Source of the DNA: Ligula intestinalis
Taxonomy: Eukaryota > Platyhelminthes > Cestoda > Diphyllobothriidea > Diphyllobothriidae
NCBI GenBank assembly: GCA_036362985.1
Contig: JAYGXS010000003.1
Span: forward strand, 73,924,162 to 73,988,161
DNA: 64,000 bases
Direction of reading: 5' to 3'
Part shown: in pieces, positions 10,718 through 24,225 of the stretch
How positions within the stretch are numbered: the first letter of the stretch is position 1
Layout: each line of letters starts with the position of its first letter
The notes under the pieces: generated by a model
Databases searched by the model: none
The model's input: only the letters and a program-made list of their open reading frames with translations
What the model was told of the DNA's origin: nothing
Position numbers and translations under genes: made by a program

Positions 10718-11125
10718 CATTTATCGCAGGGGGTTAAGTGAGTCAAACCCAGCAACTGAGATCTTCAGACCATGGTTACTTAGTAGAGAAGAAGTCAGTA
10801 AAGGCCAAAGTAGGAGGAAGAGTTTATTGTGTACAAAGGAACGGAGAACAGATGAGAGAAGTCTGACTTGGGATAACACGACCAGGAGGAGAGCCAGCCG
10901 CAATCCAAGTGCCAGTCTTGAGAGCATTTAGGCCAGTAGACAGAGTGAGAGAGCGTTCATTGGCTAGGTCGGCCTGTGATTGGTTGGACACCGTGGGGGT
11001 GGACAGCGTGTGGGTGGTCCATGTCTCGCGGCAGTAAGTCTGGCGACCGCAACGACCTTGATGTCTAGAGAGATTGAGGTCACGACAGGAAGGGCAGGCA
11101 CCGTGCGGGCAACGACATACTACAC
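10718..11125 (+). repeat. R1 dispersed repeat, subtype B
   Basis: The head TATCGCAGGGGGTTAAGTGA, the middle GGAGAGCCAGC and GTTCATTGGCTAGGTCGGCC, and the end GCAACGAC match 9205-9670 in order. Confidence 0.75.
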
Positions 11126-11182
11126 TTGTTTCGTCAGCCCGCCTTGCATTAACAAGCTCGATAGCCTTCCGCCTCCGTATCC

Positions 11183-11240
11183 TATCAGTATCAGTTTATT
11201 GAGGGATATGTAGGTAGATTGCCCTTGAGTTCCCTACTTG
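11183..11240 (-). mobile_element. CR1-like element, extreme 3' end
   Basis: TATCAGTATCAG followed by TTTATTGAGGGA matches the end of the element at 39988. Read on the minus strand it is an AATAAA-containing end with ACTGATACTGAT units. This is a severely 5'-truncated copy, the usual product of target-primed reverse transcription. Confidence 0.55.
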
Positions 11241-12815
11241 TACATGTGTGTCGTGGTAGCAGAAAAATTGCATCTAAGTTTGTTGACGAGGCCAATTGTC
11301 CTGAGCAAAGAGGTGGTACATAGTCGTTTTAAAAAAACGTTAGCAGGCAGTGAAAAAAAAACTAAGGATTTTTTTAGGATAAAAACTCTCGCACTTGTGG
11401 GGAGAGGTGTGGGGTTTAGGGTACTAAATTACTAGCCACGTAGGGAGGGTGTGGTTGCGGAGCAGTCCCAGTGACAGCGAGCCAACTTGCTGAGTAATCG
11501 TCATTCAAATAATCGATAACGGGGATGAAATCACGGCCAATAATGACTCGGGTGCTGACCGACAAACAATAATCGCATGACCGCCAACTAGGATCGAAAA
11601 TACTCTAGGCGGTTGATGGCCTAGCAACCGCACTCTCTAAATACTGAGCACTTGGTGCCTCCTTTACCTTTTTATGCGGCTGTCTCTGATGATGGGTTCG
11701 AATGGGGATCAGAAACGTTAAGCTGATAAGAAAACTACTGTTCCGGTAATCGCGTCTCTTTCTTCGAGAACTCTACTTCAAAATGGTATAGGCTACCAAG
11801 CAAATATTTCTCCTTTTCAATAAAGAAACCGAGAAAGCTAAAATTAAGTCTGCCTTTCTCAGGGATAGTTAACCTGATCGGGAAAAGTTAATCCCAACAT
11901 CCCAGCTCCCCTTCCGTGAGGAGGCGGTTAAATGTGGGGGGGATCTGTGTATCAAAAAAACACTTGATTGATTTTATGGGATTCTGGGATTCCTTGGCTG
12001 GCCGAAATCGGCAAGGGAGACATAAATGGAAGCTTCAGAAATAGTTATCGTCGGCCATCGATCATACACTAATCGTAAATTCTGATATTGTATTTTTGGT
12101 CGGCGCTGGACTTTTAAGTTTGCATCAAGGAAATGAAGTGGCTAAAGGTCGTTAATCAGATCAGAAACATTACTTTCAATACCCCCACCAGCTTGCTATC
12201 ATGTCATCTTCTGTTCGAAAACGACCAAATGGCGGCGGAGTTGTCTGTATCACAACACTTAATCGATTATACGGGCATGGGGTCCCGTTATTTTGTTGGG
12301 CCAAAAGAGTTCTAAATTTGAGTATCGGAAATATTTATCAGCTTCGTTAAGCCACATACTTATCACAAATTCCTAAAACCTTCCTGTATTTTCGCCCGGA
12401 TATGTTGTTTACGTTCTCCCATCTGTGATTGGACGTATTCGAGGAGCTGTTTGGGGCGTTCAGCAAACAGATTTGGTTGCGGGTTTTAACACGCGTATGC
12501 TGTTTCGTATTGAACTCCCATTAACCTTCTGCCCTCTTAGCTTCATCCGTCTGAATTCTGAGTTGGGATAATCGCTGACTTAGGTTATTAAGGAAGTCTT
12601 ACTGCGTTAGATCTCTTCAACGCTTGGCCATTGTAAAGGCGATCACTTACTGTCCATTAGCCAGGTGGAATAGAGTCCTCTGTCTATACAAACTCCCCAC
12701 TTACACCTTGACTGACCCTTATACTACTAGCTTAGACCATCCCGATGGACAATGGAAGCCCTCAGCCAATCACATGGATGAACCAATTGAATATAAACGA
12801 TGCGAAGTAGTCATT
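11241..12815. other. Intergenic, nothing recognised
   Basis: No protein, RNA or repeat that I can support. It separates the repeat cluster from the 3' end of actin. Confidence 0.4.
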
Positions 12816-12825
12816 TGATGTATCT

Positions 12826-12831
12826 TTTATT
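12826..12831 (-). terminator. Actin polyadenylation signal AATAAA
   Basis: AATAAA on the minus strand, about 190 nt past the actin stop codon. It is the only canonical hexamer seen at a plausible distance and sets a short 3' UTR of about 200 nt. Confidence 0.65.
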
Positions 12832-13018
12832 TAACTAGGCGCATTGCCTCAACAGGCAGGGAACGAAAGTGGAAGAAGTATTAAGAGAAGACCTAGTGAA
12901 GGTGAGATAAACCAGGTTTGCGCAGCTGCAGCTGAAGAATGAAAGGTATATGAACGAAAGGTAACAAGTATGAGTGGGCTGGACGAAGGACGGCTGTGGT
13001 TTGCGACGGTTAATGCGC

Positions 13019-15039
<2,021 letters not shown>

Positions 15040-15094
15040 CTAGCAGCTGAATGCACACTAACGTGTCCTCTGCCGTCGCGGTCGCGAGGGCGGC

Positions 15095-15101
15095 TTTTAT
15101 A
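15095..15101 (-). promoter_or_regulatory. Actin TATA box
   Basis: TATAAAA on the minus strand, 83 bp upstream of the actin ATG. It predicts transcription starting near 15065-15070 and a 5' UTR of roughly 55 nt. Confidence 0.7.
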
Positions 15102-15136
15102 TGCGGCCGGTGTTTGTGCTAGACGGTCGAAAATGG

Positions 15137-15146
15137 TCATATATGG
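15137..15146 (-). promoter_or_regulatory. CArG-like element (SRF-type site)
   Basis: CCATATATGA on the minus strand matches the CC(A/T)6GG consensus at 9 of 10 positions and lies about 36 bp upstream of the TATA box. Serum response factor sites of this kind are a known hallmark of actin promoters. Use here is inferred. Confidence 0.6.
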
Positions 15147-15177
15147 CCTGTTTCTCTCCGGCCAGCCGGCCGCCCTC

Positions 15178-15210
15178 CCAATGGCTGGCCGGCGATCGAC
15201 CGGCTATTGG
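15178..15210. promoter_or_regulatory. Pair of inverted CCAAT boxes upstream of actin
   Basis: CCAAT at 15178-15182 on the plus strand and ATTGG at 15206-15210 (CCAAT on the minus strand) face each other in a GC-rich segment, 75-115 bp upstream of the TATA box. Further CCAAT-like motifs follow near 15360 and 15490. NF-Y binding is inference. Confidence 0.5.
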
Positions 15211-16540
15211 CCGGGGGGAGGGCGAAAACAAGCGCTGTGGGCACGCGCCACGCGTATGGCACTTTTCCGCCGCGGATGCAGGTCCTCCGCGTGACGATGA
15301 CTCGCTGTCGCGATGGCGGGCATCGTCACCAAGCCAACCGCTTGAAGGTCGATGCAACGACCAATCAGATTACAGGAAGGAATTGATCCCCGTTCCGGGT
15401 GCAACCGCCATCCGGCGGGCTGGCTGGCTGGTTGGCCAACCGCAGCGCGCGTACCGGGTACGACAACGGGCAAAGTACACTCGATCGGTGGCCAATAAAT
15501 GGCACGCATGCCAAGTAGGGGGGAGGGGCCTGAATTTAGATGCACAATTGAGCAATCAGACTCCAGTTTCTACACAAGCTGCTTGTTAATCGTTAGCTTC
15601 TAAAAAAGCTAAAAGTCCCAAACGAAATACTTGAAACCTTGTTCTTAAGTTTTAATCCCGGTTTCCAGATGGTTAATCCCGCTCATGCATAGTATCCATA
15701 TCGGTTAGAATTGTGTAGAAATAGGACTTAAGTGTCCAAAGGCAGACGCCATTAAATGGCTGATACGTTTTGCGTGTTCCGATATAAACGAAGATTGGAT
15801 GCAGATTGAAGTACACTTTGTAGCAAATTCCAGGGGACAACCTATAACAGATTCTGCCTCAGGAAACTTCAGTGAAAATTCTGAAATGTGTTTTAGATTC
15901 GAACAAACTACTTAAGTAGGATTGAACTATTGATTATCGTGCAGCCTTATCTCAAGATATTTCAGTCACGTCATGATGCCGACTTCTGAGCGATTTTCCT
16001 TCTGAGCACCTGAAAAAAGCATTCTGTGTAAAAAATGGCCACTCAAGGAGTATGCGTCTTTTTCCTTGATTTTCGTGGTCTTTAGAAATGCAAATCTATT
16101 TCCTAGAAAACAGAAAGGAACATATTATTTTTGTACTCGTTTGGTAGCAGACTACGATTTCGAATTCGATACTTGAAGTAGCGGTATTTTTTCGTTTTCA
16201 AAAACTTCCTAATTATGAGGTTTTTTACACTGTAAAATGTTTATTCATATAGCATCTGCTTTTTCAATTTATTCATGTCGTCTATAATGTATGCAATATG
16301 ATGCGCATTCTTTGCAAGTTTTTTTATGAGTAATATATGAGCTCTACTTCATAACGTAGAAAAATGTGTGATTTTACTTAGGTGGGATAGATACAGCAAG
16401 TAGTTTGGAAAACTTGAATTCGAGCGTAACGTCCGCCTGAGTCCAAAATTATTCGGCAATTCGGGAATTTTTTTAATTCAGAAAAGTATTTGGCGAGCAT
16501 ACGTAGCTCTAGGTAAATTATCTTCGGGCCGTTACATTTA
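15211..16540. other. GC-rich then AT-rich actin upstream DNA
   Basis: To about 15560 the DNA is unusually GC-rich for this window, probably part of the actin control region. Its long open frames are a composition effect. From 15560 to 16540 it is AT-rich and nothing is recognised. Confidence 0.45.
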
Positions 16541-16905
16541 TATAGGGAGGGGGTACAAAGTAACATGCTGGTAATTATGTTATCACAAAACGCAAATTAG
16601 TCATGGGGATAAGAGAGGGGGCGTGGGGGTGATAGTAAACAGCTGGTTGCGAGTTGATTAGGGTTTGTTGAGTCCGGACAGGTAATGGAGGGAGGGGGGT
16701 TGAAGCGGTAGAAAGCGCGAAAAGGTGCAGGTAGTTACGTAACCGTTGGCCATGTCAAGCTCGGGGCTTGCAGGAGGTTCTTCTGAATGCACAAGACCGG
16801 CTTCATTAACTAGATCGCAGTTGCTGCTGCTGTTGTTAGCAAACGCTTACCCAGGGACTTTGGGTAGCTTGGCTAGACCTTGTAAATTACCTTAAAGGTG
16901 TCCGG
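16541..16905 (-). repeat. Left inverted arm of the 16.5-19.1 kb Penelope-like element
   Basis: Reverse-complement copy of the element's 3' region (coding end plus 3' UTR). A CTGATGACGA...ACGAA motif follows just inside the arm at 16956-16927 (minus). Confidence 0.75.
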
Positions 16906-17371
16906 AGTCATATTCTTCTTCTGATGGTTCGTATTCTCGCTAGAATTCGTCATCAGAGCTGGTCACAATGCAGGATGGAGGTGTTCATTTACTTCGATCG
17001 AGATAGCCAATGGAAGATTTCCGTCAATTATATCTACCCACTAGCACACTTAACTGAGTAGATATAAGTCGTTCTGCTAAGTCCATCAGACTCAAAGTGT
17101 ACGTTCTTATCAACATAGCGTGACCAGAAATTACAAAAGTATTTTCCTAGATCCTCCAAATGTGTTGCATGCAGAAGGACCATATTATAACATAATTAGT
17201 AGCTGGAATTTTTCTTTGGCAGGAGTACTGGTGACAATGCTAGACGGGCGCTCAGTCCTTGGTTTTGGGTCACAATCGCCCCGTTGTATCTTGGGGCTCA
17301 CTCTCGACAGCAGCTCATAATGGCTAGGATAAAGGCAGAACGACATCACAGAAAAACAAGGGAGGTTGTAA

Positions 17372-17620
17372 TGGCCATTTCTGGCTTATTAGCCGTCACC
17401 AGCCAGCCATACCCAAGCCCAGGTACTGTGACACCAAAAAGAGCTCGTGGCGAAGCAGCTTACACCTTTGAAGTTCCAAACAAGTTTGTGGGTTCGAGCC
17501 TCAAGTAGAACACCACCTGGAGTTTGGTATGGCTGGCTGACGACTGATATCAAGCCAGAAATGGCCATTTTCGATCTCTCTTGCTTTTGCCGGTGATTTC
17601 ATTATATTACTGCCAATGCT
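17372..17620. mobile_element. Two SINE2 copies, head to head
   Basis: A minus-strand copy (17372-17450: ATGGCCATTTCTGGCTTATT...CAGCCAGCCATACCC) abuts a plus-strand copy (17480-17620: GGGTTCGAGCCT...CACCTGG...TATGGCTGGCTGACGAC...CCAGAAATGGCCATTT). Both carry the SINE2 body. The plus copy keeps a B-box-like GGTTCGAGCCT. Confidence 0.65.
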
Positions 17621-17884
17621 CGCATTGCGTGCAGAGCATAAAATGGCACTTACGGCTGCTCAGACTAGGCCTTCGGTTCCTGTTTTTAACCACTATGCTG
17701 CGGCCTGGCTGATGTAAGGCCTGCTTAGATCGGCATTGGCGAAGCCGATGGTTTTTGGTGACTCACCACCCACGAAAAACGATGCTACCAGGGCGTTTTC
17801 CCACTGTCCGTAGGTGGAAGAAATTGTATCAGGCTAGTTCGAACCCTTTTTAATTTAGTTTGACAAAGAGGAACTGCACACGTA

Positions 17885-18450
17885 CCAACTATATAGACAA
17901 TTAGACGGCGTCGCTATAGGCTTGCCTCTCGGACCTCTCTTGGCTAACATCTTCATGGGCAAGCTGGAGAAATCGCAACTCAGCGAGCAGATCCATGAGT
18001 TCAAACACTATGGTCGATAGGTTGATGACATCTTCGCCATCGTCCCAGCAGAAACCGACATAAATACGCTTCTAAGTACTGTTAATAAAGCACGCCCCTC
18101 CACTAAGTTCACCATGGAGGTGGAGACGGCAGGTTTGCTTCCCTTCTTGGATGTCCTCCTAAGTTGAAGACCTGACGGTAGCGTCCGCAGGAGCGTTGAT
18201 CGTAAGAAAACCTGGTCCGGACAGTATGCAAGCTTTAACAGTTTTGTATCCATCCAACATAAGCGTAACCTGATCTGCTGTTTAACGCAAAGAGCCAGAA
18301 AAATCTGCTCGGTAGATACTATTGAAATGAAGCTCCAGGAACTCTGGGACCTGCTTCAGGAGGACGAGTATCCGGACAGATTCATCATGAAGAATATGAT
18401 GGAGAAAGAACCAAAGTCCCCTACACCCACTGTAGAAGACAAGAACCTAT
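17885..18450 (+). pseudogene. Penelope-like reverse transcriptase remnant
   Basis: Reads QLDGVAIGLPLGPLLANIF and later RPSTKFTMEVETAGLLPFLD, with RKKTWSGQYASF and HKRNLICCLTQRA, the typical order of Penelope RT motifs. The Tyr of the catalytic Y-x-D-D site is replaced by a stop (CGA TAG GTT GAT GAC, about 18014-18028). A second stop follows LDVLLS. It would have copied element RNA into DNA. Confidence 0.8.
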
Positions 18451-18629
18451 TCCATAAAGCTCCCATTCAAGGGCACGCAGTAAGCGAACATCGCAGCAGA
18501 TGTCGCAATCAAGCCGTACCACGAATCTTCCCAGCAGCGAACGTTTGGGTGTTATTCTCAGCAAACGCGGTCCTGCACAGCGAAGGTTAAGATAGGCTGC
18601 CAACTCAGACCACTTCTATGTGAGTATAT

Positions 18630-18992
18630 GCATTCGCTTGTTCCTGTGGAGCAGGTTATATCGGTTGCACGAGTCTGCGCTTATCAAAAAGAATACGGGA
18701 ACACCTCGTGGCGTGGCTGGCCAAAGGCGAGACCAAAAGCATAAACAGTTTGATCCTCGCGCACACAGTTGACACTGGACATCGTGTGGACCCGAGCGAA
18801 GCCTTTAAGGTAATTAATAAGGTCTCGCCAAATTACCCAAAGTTCCTGGGTCAGCGTTTGCCAGCAACAGCAGAAGCAACCACGATCCGGTTGAGGAAGC
18901 CGGTCTTGTGCGCGCATAAGAACCTCCTACAAGCCCCAACTTGCAACCAGCTGATTACTATCAATCCCACGCCCCCTGTCTTATCCTTATGA
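18630..18992 (+). pseudogene. Penelope-like GIY-YIG endonuclease remnant
   Basis: CSCGAGYIGCTSLRLSKRI (from 18639) followed by REHLVAW, AHTVDTGH and a basic tail: the C-terminal GIY-YIG nuclease that nicks target DNA. The frame stays open for about 94 codons after about 18708, but upstream frames are broken. Confidence 0.75.
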
Positions 18993-19254
18993 CTTACTTG
19001 CGTTTTGTGATAACATAATTACTAGCATGTTGCTTTGTACCCCCTCCCTATAAAAATTTAACAGCTCGAAAAGAATTTATCGAAAGCTACGCATGCATGC
19101 CAAATACTCTCCTAAAAGACAGTTTTTTTTAATTGAAACTTTGCTTTGTATTGTAGCCAAAAGAGCGCCAGCCTGTGTGCATTGCTCCGTCAATAGACTT
19201 TGGTTCGCTTCAAAGGTACGGTTTTGGTTTCCTGTTGCAGACCGTTATCGATAA

Positions 19255-19775
19255 ATTAAGGTGAATAAGGTTAACTCGAACAGCTAGTATCTTCCATGCC
19301 CAGTTATTTGGAAGGAGAAGAAGAGGTGGAATGTCAGATTAGTAGGAAGAGTGTATTCTGTACAGAAGGATTGGATAATATATAAGAGGATATTTGAATC
19401 TCGGACGAGTGCAGTCTGTTTCCTAGTCGAGTCGGGTTCGAAGTGATGGCCGGCGGTAGTCACCACATTGAGATCTGTCTCCAGACGGATTGAGGCCAAC
19501 CTACTAATCGAGACTAGCCTACTAACACGGACATCTCATTGGACACATTGAGGTCAAGTTACTCTGCATTGATACTGGGACGGGGAGACATGGTGCGCAC
19601 GTCCGACAGTGTCGGTTTGCACCTGGCCCCATGGGCATGCCTAGAACTGCCTTCACACGAGGTCATATGCGTGGAGTGACCTCGTCTGCGGTGTCACGAG
19701 TTAGGAGGGAGTCGGATTGCAGAGCCATTACCCCGTCTCAGTCTGTGTGTAGAGGGGATCAGATGTTAGCACCAA
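19255..19775 (+). repeat. R1 dispersed repeat, subtype A
   Basis: Shares GTAGGAAGAGTGTATTCTGT, CAGACGGATTGAGGCCA, ATCTCATTGGA and GACGGGGAGACATGGTGCGC with other subtype A copies. The CCTACTAA...GGACATCTCATTGGA insert is shared with 23695-24225 and 47545-48100. Confidence 0.7.
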
Positions 19776-22199
19776 GCCACAGTCCTATTGAGTAGCACAT
19801 GTCGCTAAGTAGAAGGGGGGAGGGTGGCGACTGACGACATATGTTCACGATGTGCATTGAGCTAACCTGACCTTTGAAGCTGTTCAAATTACCTTTTGGC
19901 CTTATCCACTACGCTGAGATCTGACTGGCGTCAGGTTTTGCGAAATCGTCGTCGACAAAACCGTGAATATTTAACTTCGCGAGATCAGTCTACCCGGGCT
20001 TATGAACTTCGCTTTGCCTCAAGGGTGCCGTTTTGAGTCCACATCGCAGGTGGCGTTGGTTTGTATTTGGACATGGTTGTCTAACGAAGGCCATTTAATC
20101 CGAAATAACATAGATCTTCCCTGTCTGTAAACCGCTTTTGGTTTCTCCTATCCATCCGTGTTGGTCAACTTTCATCAGAAGTGTGCAACCCCTTGTACGC
20201 CTGCATTAGAGTCTGCGGGAAAATATACCAGTGCTGTCAATTTAAAAGTAAATCTACATATTTGTCGACACGCGGATATTTTCAAATCAAAAGTCGGAGA
20301 AACAGAGCTTATAGGACAGTTCCTATTGTGACATTAGTTAGTAGAAGAAAGAGAGGTGTAACAAAATTTGATGCTAGCAGTAGTAGATGTTCCAGGTGTA
20401 TCCTTCACTTCCGGGCCTGTTTTAGCATCAATGTCTGTGTCCTATTTTTCAGTACTGTCTTAGATTGCATGATCGTCTTGGCTTGTCGCCTTTAACGCCA
20501 TGGCAGGATTATTCCGATGGCCAAGTACTGCAGTCCTCAGGCAGTCGAAAGGCGAGGATCGTGGGTAAAACGTTTTTTTAAAATAAAAGTAAACAAAATA
20601 AACACTGAACGTCAACTCCAAGTATCGTGGGTGTCCTCAAACGTCTTAAATTCCCTCCGTATTCTCGTAATATCACAAACTCTCCCTTCTGGCTTCCATG
20701 GCCGTATCCAACCTGGTTACTAAAAAGCGGGAGAGCAGGAACTCATGAAAATTCCATAACAGTTAAACAGCAAAAAACAATACAGTAAAACAACGGGATA
20801 AATTTAGCCTCTTACAGCCTTCATCAGCGTGCGCCTCGGCGATGTCCGATTGTCACCAATCCATGAAGATTCAAAAATCGATAAGGCTACGCCATCGTCA
20901 AGCCAAAGGCTCAGTCACACGTGACGTACGCATTCAACTAACGGGGGTGGCGGTAAGCCGCCGTCAGCGCGTGGAGTAGATCACATCACAGCAAATTCGA
21001 AGAGCAACGATGAAACACAGTAAATTCACTCTGGTATTGCGTGGTGCTCATCACACGATTTACCCATAGATGCCTACGTATTTCTCCCCAAGTTTTGTAA
21101 AGAAAAGTGCTTTGATCGCGGAACAAATATGCAGATATTTGATTTTTGACCCGTACCACCAGTCCGACTTCATCTTCATCTGTCCAACTGGATGATCATG
21201 TTTCTTTTTCTATTTTGCTAGTTATCCACAAACTGAATAACCAACGAAAGGATCCATGGAAAACTCCGCAAGCAAAGTAAGTTTCAAATGGTACTTGTTC
21301 ATCTACATTAGCTGCAAAGTGGGCATAGGCCTAATTGTTCCTGCAGTTGGATACTGCAGTGGTCGATGAGTCTGATCAACACGGAAAACAGATCATGGCA
21401 CGATAGGTGTTTAGCCTTCAGTGACTTCTCTGACTCTTTATCCAGCAGCCATGCGTACGTCAAACCCAGTGATAGCAACTATCAAGGCAGTACGGTCCTA
21501 TTAAGCAAAAATAGCACAGGACAAACAATTTACAAACCTCAATAACGGATTCACGAGGTCAAGACCGAAGCGAGTTGACCAAATCGCCTGACTCTAGAGA
21601 GGAAACAACACAAGTTCAACAAAAACGCCACACAGGGCGAAACTAGTCTTGAGAAAGCGTGCATGTGTTAGTGGGAGAGGGGCGTGGTTCTGCATTAATA
21701 TAATTTCAGGGGACAATTCATGTGGTCTCAGGATTGGTCTGAAACACCAGCGGGTGTGGCTGGACGAGTGGTTCTTGGAGTAGTCACGGCAACTGGGTCG
21801 AGAAAGGGGGAACGGACAGCTGGCTATTCACTTCACAGGATTTCATTTCCGGGAGTCGAAATGACTGTCTCTGGCGTCAGCGGGGAGCCAACAGCTTCAT
21901 GGAAAAGGTGATAACAAGCGAGAGAGTCGAACCGGGGAAGCTGGGGTAGTATTCACTCATGTGCAATTGAGTTAGAAGGGTTAACACGGGAGGGAAGGAG
22001 GACAGCATTCCAGGGAGGAAAGGGACATGGGCAAGCGGCTCAGGGAAAGGGAGACAGCCTTCGTAAGCGGAAAACAATGCAGGTCGGACAGAATTTTCGC
22101 TGGAGAACGGACGTGGAGAAGTTCAAACTTGTTCCCTTTGAATTAACAAGAGGTGTTATTGGGGACGCACGCCCATAACAAATGCTCAACATATGAGGA
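19776..22199. other. No gene recognised; one tiny candidate start exon
   Basis: At 21256-21276 an ATG opens seven codons (MENSASK) directly before a GTAAGT donor. A good acceptor (TTGTTCCTGCAG) follows near 21348 and leads into LDTAVVDESDQHGKQIMAR and a stop. This may be a 26-residue gene or chance. Nothing else is supported. Confidence 0.25.
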
Positions 22200-22765
22200 G
22201 TGCACTTTTACTTGTTACGGCTGTGATCATGCTTGATCCAGTCGGCCTAAACGATGTCACGGACGGTGCCTCCTTCTGTGTGACGGTTGGCAGCAGCGGA
22301 TCTGGAGAGCTCCACATAGTCTCTTCTCTAGCGACGGGGACCCAAGCTAGAAGGTCCAAGAACTGCTTCCATGTCTTGGTTGATGGTGTCCAGCCAAGTC
22401 TTCAGTTGACCTCCTCTTCGACGTTTCCAGGTGTGCTGCGGCGGTGGGTCGAGGGCAGCATAACAAAGCTCGTGGGGCGGACGACGGAGAACGTGTCCAA
22501 ACTACCTCAGTCGCCTTTCTTGAATGGCCTGAGGTATCCTTGTGATACGATTGCAGCGGATGCGGACTGGGTTATTTGAGAAGAAGTCGCTATACTTAAC
22601 TCGCAGGATCGTCCTCAGGCATCTGTGGTCAAAGCCCTCCAGTCTTCGTTCATCTTCATCGCTCACAGCCCAGCACTCACATCCAAAGAAGAGGACTGAC
22701 CGCCTGGGTGCAAGGTATGCACGAATCTTGGTGGCGATGGAGATGTTGCGTCGGATCCCTCCTCC
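22200..22765 (-). mobile_element. RTE-type non-LTR retrotransposon, C-terminal fragment
   Basis: The minus strand reads RNISIATKIRAYLAPRRSVL, FFGCECWAVSDEDERRLEGF and DHRCLRTILRVKYSD, then (across a stop) GHVLRRPPHELCYAALD and QLKTWLDTINQDME. This is the post-palm C-terminal region typical of RTE-class reverse transcriptases in flatworms. The catalytic palm is missing, so it is a dead 5'-truncated copy. Confidence 0.8.
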
Positions 22766-22859
22766 CCCCTGAGGAGTGCGGTGACACTCGTAGACACCAG
22801 CGTCCGATCCCGCGTCCGACTCCCTTGACTCTGTGTTGACACCACGCGCGGGCCGATGA

Positions 22860-22960
22860 GGGAGGAAAGAGTGCGGTAGAAGCAGTGCAAGTCTATTTTC
22901 ACTAATCCACGCGTAAATCACCATCTCTGCACCCACCCCGATATGAACATTGTCGTACAC
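22860..22960. repeat. Repeat F copy
   Basis: GGGAGGAAAGAGTGCGGTAG, GTGCAAGTCTATTTTCAC and TAATCCACGCGTAAATCA match 34110-34245. It lies just upstream of the RTE fragment, so F may be the 5' part of the same element (inference). Confidence 0.5.
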
Positions 22961-23384
22961 GATCACTGAACAGCTAAATACTGTTGCCAAAAGAGGTGCA
23001 TGAATATCTCCGCTAACTACTCACCAAGGGCATAGATTACGCGCTGGTGTCCAATATTAACTCCAACAGGTTTTCCGTTAACATTTTCCATATAGTGTAT
23101 ACGATTTCGACAGCAACACGATAAATATACTCATAGTGACCCTACCTATTGGGAGCCATGGCTGACCGCTATCACTACCCCGGCTTCGGGTCGCAAACAG
23201 GTCAAGGTTGGTTCAAGGTTTCTGCTTCTGTTCACATAATTCCCGACACGCTGACTTTCAGCCCCAGCATTGACTTCAGCACGGCCATGCACTCGCCCAG
23301 AAAGGCATAGCTTTTCATGTTGCCCCACCCCCCCCCCCGAACACACCATTCCTATACCAATGTAACAGATGACAGTTGACCGAT

Positions 23385-23480
23385 ACGGATGACGACCTTT
23401 AGGGAGCGGTGCACTACAGTGACTGGCGCATTAATTTGTTTGTAGTGAGACAGACTTGCGCCGCATCTACCACACTTTCT
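23385..23480. repeat. Repeat F copy, reverse orientation
   Basis: GGCGCATTAATTTGTTTGTA, GACTTGCGCCGCATCTACC and CTCCTCC are the reverse-complement form of the F repeat and match 26985-27085. Confidence 0.5.
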
Positions 23481-23694
23481 CCTCCTTCGACCATCTAGCT
23501 CCAAGAGCAAGGTAGCTTTAGGCAGCCGGACGTGAGTTGCAACGCAATAACTCAAAAAAGATTAACAGCTCATCTGACCTGATCTGTATCCTGAGAGAGA
23601 GAGAGAGAGTGGCTTGGATGTTAACCACATAAGAGGGCCATAAAGGCGACACATTAAAATGGAGTCATTCAAGTTGACTCTTTCTCTCCATTAG

Positions 23695-24225
23695 TTGGTA
23701 AGGGTCAATAGGATTATCTCTTGTCACTACGATCTTCCAGGCCCAGTTCCTTAGGAGAATCGCAGGGAAGGGGTGGGAGGCCAGAGTGGTAGGAACAGTA
23801 TGTTCTGTTTAGAAGAATTGGATAATAGTTGCGATGGGATTTGATTGTCATACCGCATGTCTATCTGCTAGGACGGCTTGGTCCGAAGTGATGTCTGGTG
23901 GCATTCCCCACATTGAGGTCCTTGGCATTGACAGTCGATGATCAGATGGATTGAGGCCAGCCTACTAAGTGAGGCTAACCTACTAAGGAGGGCATCTCAT
24001 TGGAAGGATTGAGGTCAGAAGAGACTGGAGGAGGCTGGTAAGCTGATGCGAGAGGCCAGAGATTGAGCATCAGTGCGATCGTGCATACTGGCTGGCCACG
24101 CGAGATCGAACTTTGATGCGGTTAAGAGAACAGGGTCCGGGTGACCAAGGCTGCCATCACATGGCCTCGTGTTCGGCGGGACGTGTTAGGAGGAGATAGG
24201 GCTAGAGCCACTCCAACTCTACAAG
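23695..24225 (+). repeat. R1 dispersed repeat, subtype A variant
   Basis: Head GGTAAGGGTCAATAGGATTA, ACGATCTTCCAGGCCCAGTT, then TGATGTCTGGTGGCATTCCC and GCCAGCCTACTAAG. It is preceded by a GA microsatellite at about 23595-23610. Confidence 0.7.

Larger units (their letters stand above)
16541..19060 (+). mobile_element. Penelope-like retroelement with an inverted partial copy at its left end
   Basis: The right part, 17885-19060, carries degenerate reverse transcriptase and GIY-YIG sequence in plus orientation. The left part, 16541-16905, is the reverse complement of 18795-19060; matching pairs include GGGGGTACAAAGTAACATGC with GCATGTTGCTTTGTACCCCC, and AGCAAACGCTTACCCAGGGA with CTGGGTCAGCGTTTGCC. 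Penelope elements are known for such terminal duplications, often inverted. The frames contain several stops, so this copy is dead. SINE2 copies lie inside at 17372-17620. Confidence 0.8.

Noticed and set aside
15101..15589. 162-codon open frame upstream of actin
   Set aside because: Lies in the GC-rich actin promoter where stop codons are rare; overlapping frames on both strands are equally open, and there is no known motif.
22193..22579. 128-codon plus-strand frame
   Set aside because: Antisense to the RTE reverse-transcriptase fragment.
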